A stretch of 15,099 nt of DNA from Krasilnikovozyma curviuscula. Its lineage: Eukaryota > Basidiomycota > Tremellomycetes > Cystofilobasidiales > Mrakiaceae. Of this stretch, positions 1 through 8,500 are shown piece after piece. The DNA is taken from assembly GCA_014825775.1 (NCBI GenBank), contig MVAQ01000349.1, positions 1-15,099 on the forward strand. Direction: 5' to 3'. The stretch's first letter is position 1, and every line of letters begins with the position of its first letter. The position numbers and the translations under genes were made by a program. The notes under the pieces are model-generated. The model worked only from the letters and a program-made list of their open reading frames with translations. It was not told the origin of the DNA and did not search any database.

Positions 1-1
1 G

Positions 2-268
2 GCCACTTCCTCAGCTCAGCCGCTCTTCTCCTCCGAGACTCCTCCAGTAACCCAAGTCTTTTCGAGCCAGGTGAGAGTGGCTGCGTCCATATTCGAGAAC
101 CTGGCGGCGTCGCCTGTCACGGCTGGTACTCCTTCGAAGGGCACACCTTCGAAGAAGGGACTTGGCATGCTGGCTGCCAGGGGTGGGACTGGTACGCCAC
201 TGAGTGAGAAGAATATCAACCTGAGTGGCAGCAGCACTCAGAAGAGAGCGCTGGCCCAGGAGGTTTGA
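2..268 (+). CDS. 3' end of an unrecognised protein gene (partial)
   Basis: An open frame enters from the left edge (first full codon at position 2) and ends at TGA 266-268, giving the last 88 residues of a protein whose start lies outside the window. The tail is rich in Ser, Thr, Gly, Ala and Lys, with a local repeat TPSKGTPSKK and a short hydrophobic patch ASIFENLAASP before it. It looks like a disordered C-terminus. There is no membrane segment or catalytic motif, and I do not recognise the family. A GTGAGA at 69-74 could be a splice donor, but the frame stays open across it, so no intron is needed. The codon pattern and lack of stops support coding, but a chance open frame of this length cannot be fully excluded. 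Confidence 0.5.
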   Translation, partial: ATSSAQPLFSSETPPVTQVFSSQVRVAASIFENLAASPVTAGTPSKGTPSKKGLGMLAARGGTGTPLSEKNINLSGSSTQKRALAQEV

Positions 269-837
269 GGCGTGTGAGAAAATGGATGGTTTGTGATGGA
301 CGGACAACTTCGTTTTTCGTTCATTATACTGTACCTAATACATTACTTCTATGATCTGTCATGTCTGTCACTACCACTTTTGGAAGCTGGTCTGCAGAAC
401 GCTGTCGGTGTCTTGTAAATAGTGTGAGTGTCGGCGAACGAGCCCTTTGTGTAGGCTTATTGCTGCTTAAGGCGGCGACGAGCAGCGACATCGGCGATTG
501 GCACAGACCGACAGAGCAGTTCATTGGAAGTGAGAATGATAGTGAAAATTGAAAATAGATCATACAGGTTCAGCTCCTACGATGTATAAGGCTCAAAGAT
601 GATTGAGAAGTATTGAGGGTGCGCAATATTTTGGTACTACTTCATTATCATTTTTGTGCCCTTGCTGTCAAGACACTGGACAGATGACAGGACAGTAAGC
701 ATGCATTCGCTGGAATGGCGCAATGGTAGCGTATCCCAGTGTGAAAGAGGAGCTATCATCGTGGCTCCCCGGCAATTACAGCAATGGAAACCACCTGCCT
801 CCCAACGGCGACATTGAATTTACGCTAAATCTTCAAA
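269..837. other. Intergenic region between the partial gene and the SPF27-family gene
   Basis: This 569-nt gap should hold the 3' UTR of the left-hand gene and the promoter and 5' UTR of the splicing-factor gene, both on the plus strand. Short ORFs on either strand here have no recognisable composition or splice context. The only structured element I noticed is a tRNA D-arm-like hairpin at 716-732, treated separately. I see no clear TATA box or terminator. Confidence 0.5.
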
Positions 838-1912
838 ATGACGACCCCAAACGAATCAGTAGACCTGATTGATTCTTTGCCTTACTACGATAGGCAGCTG
901 GAGGAGGTACCAGGTGAGCAACGAACCCTTTTCTGCCAATACCCCTTCGCTGAATTTGAAAGGACTGACTCGTTGGTTGGCTGCTTACAGGACTCCGAGA
1001 AGAAGCTGTTGCTCTACGAGATGCTGAACTGAAGAAATCAGGTCTTAAATCCTCTCATCCTAGGATGGCACCAGCTGGTGAAGACCTCTTTGCTGTATGT
1101 TGAACACCAACAGCAGAATGTCCCGCCAACCATTTTGACTCACGAACCTGCCTTCCCATCTGCTACAATAGAAGTCTCCTGCCCTCTCTTCCCTCCTGGC
1201 ATCATACCCCTCCCAGCCTGTATGTTGTTTGTACTTTCATCGCTGCAAAACACGGAAGGACTAGAAAGAGAAGTTTCTTCATTTTGTTAACACTTCATGT
1301 TTTCTGTCGCAGCTTGCAGCCCTGGATATGTCTAGGTATTCTCTTCCAGGCCCATCGTCAGCGAATCCTACACCAGAAGAATGGGCAGCTGCGGTTGACA
1401 ACGCTCGTGTGCAGGTCCAATACACTCTCGACAGGTCAGTCCCCTCCCTATACTCTCAGTCTGTATTTGCTTCCATTTTAACTGAGTCGACTGCGACCTT
1501 GTCGTGACGTTATAACAGACAAACCAACCTTTCGTTACTTCAAGCACATGGACCCAACGCAAACATCATCCACAACCACTTACTCGAAAAGGACGCTTCG
1601 CAACTAGAGAAGTCTGTCGAGGTGCTGAAGGAGCAAGTGACGGAGGTTAACCGAACAAGAAAAGCTACTCAGGTGAGTTTTTATATCCTTTATTTCCTTT
1701 TCAGGCTACATAATGGGAGTCTGACGGCTGTGTATGTTGATGTGTGTGCGCAAAAACGACAGCTCGAGTCCGGCGCTCAACTGTCAAGGCTAGAAGCACG
1801 GTGGACGGAGCTCATTTCATCAACACTCCAGGCTGAGATTGCGAACGCTGCATTGGAAGCTGAAGTCGAGGGTCTCAAGAGGAGGCAGCAGGAGTTACTG
1901 GAAGCTGCCTAG
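838..1912 (+). CDS. SPF27: Pre-mRNA-splicing factor SPF27 / BCAS2 family (Cwf7-like), six exons
   Basis: Inferred exons are 838-913, 991-1094, 1172-1219, 1313-1434, 1519-1672 and 1763-1912, joined by GT-AG introns of 77, 77, 93, 84 and 90 nt. Phase is kept throughout, giving 217 residues (human BCAS2 has 225). The N-terminus VDLIDSLPYYDRQLEEVPG followed by LREEAVALRDAE matches the family's 'DALPYFD...PG' opening. A middle stretch LDMSRYSLPGPSS matches the family's RYELPAPSS motif and is followed by PEEWAAAVDNA. Residues from about 136 to the end form a long coiled coil (SQLEKSVEVLKEQ, LSRLEARWTEL, LEAEVEGLKRRQQELLEA). SPF27 is a known core subunit of the Prp19/NineTeen complex in the nuclear spliceosome; that role is carried over from the family. 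Exon 3 (16 codons) is supported only by phase and by the fit of its residues. Its acceptor is ambiguous by one codon (1171 or 1174). The 3' end faces the PTH2 gene 194 nt away. Confidence 0.88.
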
Positions 1913-2106
1913 GTCTGCAGGCGTTGGATAAGATGGAAAGTAGACAAAATATACCTTTTATTATTGTAAGATCATATTTAAGTTCTGTCTGAAATGCAGA
2001 TCGGTAGCAAGAAGGTCTCGTGCTTGGAACAACTTGCTTTGATTTTCGGCAGAGCTGTTAACCTTTACAGACTTGGAAACTCAAGCAGCGGGGATAACAT
2101 ATGACT
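1913..2106. other. Short convergent 3' intergenic gap (SPF27 / PTH2)
   Basis: Only 194 nt separate the stop codons of two convergent genes. AT-rich stretches near 1948-1985 could serve polyadenylation of the plus-strand gene. The two transcripts probably overlap at their 3' ends, which is an inference from spacing alone. Confidence 0.45.
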
Positions 2107-2996
2107 CTATAATAGCTTGAGATGGCCGGTTACTTGGTTGATCAATCTGTTGACGCACGTACACGGCGTTAGTCAGGCTAAATTTGCGACAGCAGGTGTC
2201 GAAGAAGCAACTAACCTCACTGGTGCGGGTCCAATGCCCAAAACTGTTCGACTTCCAGCCGCGATCTGTGTCCTTCCAGCATCTTTAATATCTCTCGCAC
2301 AGATGTTCAGGGATAAAGCTGTAGCTTTGAGGAGCAACATCTCGTCTTCCGAGTCGCACTTCAGTGCGACCTTGGCCTGACCTGAACGGAGCTCCCAGTG
2401 CCGTAACAGAGATGGGTTCGAGGCTTGGAGCGTCTTGTAGCATGCTAGTGTTGCATGTCTGATTTTTATGAGTTCATTTAGTCAGTGTAGAGAAAGGGCA
2501 GAGGGCAGGTTGGGTAACTCACGAGCACTGTGCTGCGATTTTACCTTTTGACATTCCCAGGTCTGACCGTACTACCAACACCTTACAAACCAAAACGAAA
2601 CAACTTCAGAAAGACTGTGGCTGTAAACCATTGGTGAAGCTGTTCTTGTTGCTCACCAATTTGCATTCTTCAGCCCAACTAGCCTTGACACCGTCCAACC
2701 CTTCGATTTCTTCTTCATCCGAGCTTTCATCCTCCGACACAGCACCTGGTTCTTCTCCTTTAACTACCGATTTCAGATCTTCTTGTTCCTTCCTTGTCAT
2801 ATCGTTGGCTGGACCCCGTCCGATGTCTCCAAAGAGCGAGTAACCCATTCCAAAGAAGTATCCCGTCCCTAATGCGAGTATGGCTGTTGCCAGATGGCTC
2901 GACACCTGAGCCCATGTATAAGCTGAGTAGGGCAATAGGATTCAGGTTGGTGTTGACGAGGTGAGAAAAGATAAGGGACTCACGATTACTACTCAT
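2107..2996 (-). CDS. PTH2: Peptidyl-tRNA hydrolase 2 (Pth2/Bit1 family), membrane-anchored, five exons
   Basis: Exons on the minus strand are 2996-2984, 2922-2657, 2581-2523, 2458-2216 and 2146-2107, with introns of 61, 75, 64 and 69 nt. The product is 206 residues (human about 179, yeast about 208). Residues about 12-34 (VSSHLATAILALGTGYFFG and beyond) form one hydrophobic segment, as in eukaryotic Pth2 proteins anchored in the mitochondrial outer membrane. A Ser/Glu/Asp-rich linker follows at about 60-85. The catalytic domain starts near 91 with CKLVLVVRSDLGMSKGKIAA and then QCSHATLACYK. It carries the family signature DAGRTQIAAGSRTVLGIGP at about 172-190 and ends VTGHLKLL. The enzyme cleaves peptidyl-tRNA released from stalled ribosomes and frees the tRNA. 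The first exon encodes only four residues plus one base; its placement rests on the GTGAGT donor, the CAG acceptor and correct phase. The last intron uses the weaker donor GTTAGT. The gene is divergent from the F-box-like gene. Confidence 0.93.
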
Positions 2997-3348
2997 TGCT
3001 GTTCGACTGACTGCGTTAGTGGTGAAACGACATCTCAAAAATTCTTCTGCTTCGAAAAGCGCAAAATAAAGGAGGACGGGATCTCTTTTGACAAACATTT
3101 GACAAGTTCAGTGTACTTTTGGATCCGGAGTGGAGACATTCCGCTCCTTACAGGTCTTGTCCTCGAGAGCAAGAGGGGATTTCAACAGCTGCCTCAGACG
3201 GCGACAGGTTGCCGGGACAGAAATCTACAACTCTCGCCCAGCTCGGTATGTAAACCCGCTTCTTAAGCTAACGGATGATTCTGAGGGTGAAGAGAGACGC
3301 GTCTGGCACTTCATTAACCTCTCTCATCTCCACTGTTTTGTTACGCAG
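2997..3348. promoter_or_regulatory. Shared divergent control region, PTH2 and F-box-like gene, with probable 5'-UTR intron
   Basis: This 352-nt interval lies between the start codons of two divergent genes and must contain both promoters and 5' UTRs. On the plus-strand side a consensus donor GTATGT at 3246 and an acceptor GTTACGCAG ending at 3348 define a likely 103-nt intron whose acceptor abuts the ATG at 3349. The frame from an upstream ATG at 3130 is open through this intron into the F-box-like ORF, so an unspliced transcript could encode 73 extra N-terminal residues. I see no convincing TATA box. The promoter role is inferred from gene arrangement. Confidence 0.45.
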
Positions 3349-4549
3349 ATGTCGACAGCAGATCGTCTACCAACACTCCACCCAGAAATTCTCAGGCTGA
3401 TTCTCTGCAGGGCAGTAGTTCCTTCATCTCAATCCTCAGTAAACCTTCTTTTAGTGTCCAAGTCTTTTGCTGAGTATGGCCTTCAGCTGTTTTACGAGGA
3501 GGTCGCAATAAGCTCCCCTGTCGCTCTGATGAAGCTTCTGAAATGTTTGAACTGCGAAGGAAAACGAAAAGAGAAAATTCCCAAGGTGAGTTTACCGCTG
3601 AGGCACGAAGGGACGAGGGAAGACTGGGTTTTTGCATTGTCCCCGGGATTACGTTTCGTGAGTTTTGAGTGCTTGTTCTTAGATCCCTGCCATTATTTAA
3701 ATTCTGTCCAACACCACTCAGATGAAGTTTCTAAAGTTTGACGAGAAGTTCTGCGTCAACCTCGCCATCAAGTGGTGGCCTCAAACCGACTCGAACTCGG
3801 CAGAGTCTCTTAATCTTAATCACATCTTCCCCCTCCTGCAGCACATCACCATCGAATCCATCAAACGGACCTCATACTACAATTTCAAATCTCTCTGGGG
3901 TCACCTCTTCTCAGCCTTCACTCCCTCATCGCTCCACATCGGCTACCACTCTTCTTACCCACCAATGTCAGAGGACCAGCTCACCAGTTTTGCTCGAGCA
4001 GCGACATCCCTCGAATATCCCGAATGGGATTCTCCATTACATAACGTCCAGGAATGCCTCTTGATGTCGGAAGGCAACGAGACTTATGGTGATGGTGGAG
4101 GAATCACCTTCGCATATCGAAACGGCACTTTCCCAGAACGGTTGATCAACCCCATTGTCACCAAGATACGGATCAAACAGTGCTCCGTCGTACTTCGTAC
4201 AGCTGATAAATGGGAGGAGAGTGCTGGCTTCACGTGGGCACGGAAGGAGGCACAATTGTTCAAGTCGACTTTCCCCAACTTAACCTGCATCGCCGTCGGG
4301 AAGGTCACTGTAGGTGTTGTCATGGAAAGTTTTGGAAAGCGTCGCGTAAAATGGCTCGAGAAGGACAATATCACGTACCAAAACACTCTGAAGAGCTTCT
4401 TGAAAGCAGTTGCGATACTCTATGGAGTCATAAGCTTCGAGGAACGATATGTAAGTGGTACACTGAGCCTGAAAACAGCTGGCCATTAAAGACATAAACT
4501 TTTTTTTTTCTGGTAGATTAATGTGGTTTTCTCTGAACTTTTGACTTGA
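3349..4549 (+). CDS. F-box-like domain protein, three coding exons
   Basis: Coding exons are 3349-3585, 3722-4450 and 4517-4549, with introns of 136 and 66 nt, giving 332 residues. Residues about 7-54 read LPTLHPEILRLILCRAVV, then LLLVSKSFAEYGLQLFYEEV. This is the fungal F-box-like pattern: a Leu-Pro-x-Glu-Ile-Leu helix, a Val-Ser-Lys-x-Phe helix, then Leu-Phe-Tyr-x-x-Val. F-box proteins usually bind Skp1 and bring substrates to an SCF ubiquitin ligase. The rest (about 80-332) has no clear leucine-rich or WD repeats and gives no clue to the substrate, so this is one of the many fungal F-box-like proteins of unknown target. The last exon adds only ten residues (INVVFSELLT); it rests on GTAAGT at 4451 and an acceptor after a T-run at 4516. 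If that intron is not removed, the frame instead ends at 4489. Exon 2 uses many C-ending codons. The start was chosen because the F-box follows closely. An in-frame ATG at 3130 would add 73 residues only if the putative 5' intron is kept. Confidence 0.72.
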
Positions 4550-5502
4550 GATAGCCATCACAATGTTTGTTTGGCGTGTAGACGCTCTCACACAAGAAGC
4601 CCGCAATTGGTGTTTTCGTTTTCTCTCCTAACGAAAAAAAGAGACTGCATCGCTTGTTATTGACGTTTCCCATTCGCTTCGTCCCGCTTAACTTCATAAT
4701 AGTGTGTCACTTAAGTTCCTTCGCAGCTCGCTCGCCTGTACCGCTAGAAAAACAGCGTATCGTCATCGATCACAAAAGAAACATCGTCACACGAGTCTTT
4801 GTTCAATGAGCCACCTCGCCAATGATTAAGCCTCATTAAGAGCAAAAGTCATCGGTAGGAACACACTGTAAGTTCATTTAAGTCCATTTATTGAGATCTT
4901 ATTGCTGCCTTGAAAACGTGAAGTCGAAACCACTGCATGTGCCAGCTTGGGCAAACCTCGTGCCTTGCTTGGCATCTTCGTAGTCCCATCTCCTCAAAAA
5001 GTTCCTCATCAACAGGAACGAATCTTTTGTTGGTTGGATGGGCCGGATATGCTGTCACGAAGTAGGCGAGGCGGTTCAGCATCAATCAGTCTGCTTCTCC
5101 TCCTGCTCGCCGGGCAAATGGGATCGCTAATCATGGTTTGTGTTGGTTCCCCATATTGTGAAATGGTTTTGGGAATAGAGATCTGTCTAGCTTCTCGAGT
5201 TCGAGGGCTGAAAAATCGTCAAGTGTAAAAGCGTACCCTAGTTTGGCTCTTCTCCACTACATCGTTGAAAACAACTCTTCCCGAGACTCTGTTGATTTGG
5301 AGGCATAAATGATGACATGGCATATTTAAGCGTTGAAAGACATTTTGCGACAAAGTCAGCTTATTAAACAGTATGATAGCCGCAAGTTTTCGGTGAGCCA
5401 TCGAGACGAGGAAAGGGGGTATTATATGATCATCAAAATGAGAAAGTGCAAGGGCATTATTATGAGTTTGTCAATTGGTGTATGCTCGAAAGCTTCTTCA
5501 AT
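4550..5502. other. Intergenic region with no firmly supported gene
   Basis: About 950 nt lie between the 3' ends of the F-box-like gene (plus) and the large disordered-protein gene (minus), longer than the other gaps here. It presumably holds both 3' UTRs. Small ORFs occur on both strands but none has a recognised domain; the most protein-like is the minus-strand ORF at 4888-5082. I saw no tRNA boxes, no convincing snoRNA C/D pair and no transposon remnants. A non-coding RNA gene cannot be ruled out by eye. Confidence 0.45.
4888..5082 (-). CDS. Possible small protein or terminal exon, 64 residues, unrecognised
   Basis: A minus-strand frame from ATG at 5082 to the stop at 4888 encodes MLNRLAYFVTAYPAHPTNK and then FVPVDEELFEEMG, followed by a Cys/His/Trp-containing tail. 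The composition is balanced and more protein-like than the other short ORFs in this gap. An in-frame TGA lies two codons upstream of the ATG, so it is either a complete 64-residue protein or a 3' exon entered through an acceptor such as the CAG before CATATCC. I do not recognise a family, and the ORF lies where the 3' UTR of the same-strand large gene could extend. It may be chance. Confidence 0.2.
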   Translation of the reverse strand: MLNRLAYFVTAYPAHPTNKRFVPVDEELFEEMGLRRCQARHEVCPSWHMQWFRLHVFKAAIRSQ

Positions 5503-8500
5503 TTACCATGGACCAGGTTTCCTCCTCCCATGTTGTTGAGGATACTGTCCACCAGCAACGGCCGCTCCAATCGCGTTTGTTTTCCCATCATGCCCACTGC
5601 TGAACTGATGGTGATTTTGTTTTTGTTGTTGCTGCTGTTGAGGATCACTTGAAAACGGACGAGCTCCACCAGCAGCGGCTCCGTTAAACATTCCACTGCC
5701 TCTCATTCCACTAGCGTTGACACCGCTGCTGATACCTGAATCCATCGGACCGCGGGGAGATGAGAACATGTTCTCGGACCCAGGGAAAGGCTTGATGGTG
5801 TTGCTGACGTTGGTGTAAGGTGACGACGGCGAGACAGGTACACCTCCAAGTCCCGCTGGGCTCAAGAACCCTCCTCCACCGCCGACGGGGCTGTTGGCAT
5901 TCGAGGGTACAAAGGGTGACTTTTGACTAATGGGCACCCAGATCCCTCCCGGTGTCACGGGTGGAGCTGCACCAATCGCGACCAGCGACCCAGTCTGGGG
6001 TGAGAAGGAGCCTGATCCATTAGGCAGCGAGTTGAACGGTTGGGGTGAAGCACTGAAAGATGAATGAGGTTGCTGACCATTGCTTGTGTAGAGCAGAGAT
6101 GAATTACCTCCGGGTTGGCCGGCGTTGGGCATCATGGGCGTGTAAGGGTTGTAAGGATTTCGGTTCGTCAGCATTGGAGATTGAGAGCTTTGGTTCCTCT
6201 GCTGCTGTTGATGTTGGTAGCCACCGGAGGCAAAGCTTGGCGTCATGCTTTGCTGGTTGTAAGGCGATCCAAGTTGCTTTTGATTTGGTTGGAGCGGCCT
6301 GATTGGCATCATGTACCCTGCGCTTTGATTCACGCCAGGCTGGTGGATTTCTCCAATACTGAGTCGATGAGGTGATGGATAGCCTGGGCGCGCTTGGGCG
6401 TTGAATGACTGTGAACCATTCAGCTCTGAAGCCAAATGAAGACCTGAAGGGAACAAGTTGCTTCCTTTCGAACCATCCTTAGGAGCGCCGTCGTCAGGCT
6501 GTGCCCAAAGATTCTTGAGATGGTGTTGCTGGTCCCTGTCAGACACAAGACGAGATGAAGACGGTGAGTCTGGAGCTGAGAAACCTCCAACTTGACCCCA
6601 AGTTGATGATATGACTGAGCTTGGTGGTGTCAAAACCGCGCCGACAGAGTTAGATGGACCTCTAGAAGCTGAAGTTGAGGACTGTATTGAGTATTAAAAT
6701 TCACGATTGGTCAGAATTGCGACTCAACAGGGAGCCTGGACGATACCACTCACCATATCGGGGTTCAGTTCTTCACCACCCAGGGAGCTTGGAGAACGCA
6801 TGATCGAAGCGAACTCAGGCAAGTCATCGATGGCTTGATATCCTGGATCTGTACTCTTTGGACCCAGCTCCTCCAGACCGAAATCATCGATCTCGCTCGT
6901 GACCATGAACCGCACGAGAGGCTTTAGCTGTTCTTCATTTCCAGCACCGATAGAAGGGGTTCTCTCTCTGTAGAAAGCGACCTCTGCACCAGATGGCATA
7001 GGAGGCTGAAGCTTGGTCTGTTTGCTGAAAGATGATGCTCGTTGCCTTTGGGGTAGAGAGACTGTAGGTAGAGTAGGAGGAGAGTGCACCAGAGGCGATG
7101 ATGTCGTACCGATCTCTTCTAGAACTGCATTCACAAAGGCCTGTAACAGAGCACATCATGAAAACAGGAATTATTTAACAGGAATTATTTAACAGGAATT
7201 ATTTATGAGACGCAAGGGGAAGCGGCTTACTGGTCTTTTCGGTTCAACGCTGTTGTCGACAGCCTTCTCAGGAGCGAGAGCGACAGAGGTCTTTCGTCGC
7301 CAAGATACTTCATCCATCGCTCTAGACCTCTGTGGAGAAGAGATAGGTCGCAGAACATGAGCTCCTGGTGGAGCTGGGGCTAATGAATGTAACGCTTTCG
7401 AAGACAGGAGAGGTGAAGTGATTGCGGAAGGCGTGGTGGACGGGAGTACGACTTTGGGCAGAGCAGATGGCGATGGCGACATGATTGAGATCTCAGGCTT
7501 GGAAGGAAGTTTCACTACTGGTGGGATCGGACGAGATTTGTAGTGGTAAGACTTTTTTGGGATGATAGGGGATAAAAGCCATTGGTCGCGAGATAGAGTG
7601 TGGTGATTGAGCTCCTTGTAAAGAATTGGCTTCCAAGAGAGAGGGTCTACTCTTGTAATCTTGGCGTTGTAAGACAACTTGTCAGCATCAAATGGAGGTT
7701 GCTTTGTAAAGAGTGCTGAGTTGGGGAATCTGATCTTAATGGTCGCCCAAGGTGCTGGAGGGGATCTTGGTCGTTCCTGACTCGAAGCAGCAAACCATTG
7801 CGGAGAAGGAACTAGCACTTTGAGACGTGTAGCAGGGGCTGGCATTGGAGCTACGATCGCATGTGGTTGTGGTAGTAGAGCTTTTCGCTCTACAGGAGAT
7901 TTAGCCATCTCATCCAGTGATTCTGATCGCGACATTGCCCCTTTGATGCGTTGCATCACGTCATCCAGCGAAGACATCTCAGGCGTCCGATGTGCTGATA
8001 GACCCGGAGACAAACCAAGGCCGCTGCTCGCCGGTTTTTTAACGATGGGTGAAGATGGAGCTGCGGCAGCAGCAGAAGGCAAATTTTCAGCTACCACCTC
8101 CTTCATCGCAACGATCGGTGATTTTTCTTCATCATAGAAATCGGTTGCTCTCATTCTACTGAACCTTGAGGGGGGTTGGACTCCAACTGATGCTGCGGGT
8201 GCAGGAGTGATCTCAGGAGCTTCCATGAGACTACCCAAGTTCGAGAAGTCCACAATTTCAACCTCAGCTTCTGCACGAACATCGTTGCTAAGGTCACCAG
8301 GAGCAAAGGCTACAGAAGCTGCAGCGGCCGGTTTTGTTGGAGCTGCAGGCTTCATGGGTCCATCAACAGCAACATGCTCACTGGGGTTGACAACAGGGAA
8401 CTGGGGTTTTCTTGGAAGGATATGAGGTACTGATTTTGAAAAGGTTGGAGATGTCGATACCTGTCGGAGAACAGGAGGTCGATAAGCCGGAGGATGTTGT

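Noticed and set aside
716..790. Full tRNA gene starting near 710
   Set aside because: Only the D-arm/A-box part fits. No GGTTCRANTCC-type B-box and no closing acceptor or anticodon stem was found.
838..1032. A 64-codon stand-alone ORF at the start of the SPF27-family gene
   Set aside because: It reads through the first intron. Removing 914-990 continues the family sequence in another frame.
2606..2657. Truncated PTH2 pseudogene ending in the frame that reads SNKNSFTNG
   Set aside because: The sequence after CKL begins with a consensus donor GTGAGC, and a 75-nt intron restores the catalytic domain in frame. The gene is intact, not truncated.
5308..5400. C/D-box snoRNA beginning with ATGATGA at about 5307
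   Set aside because: No D box (CTGA) at suitable spacing with a terminal stem was found.
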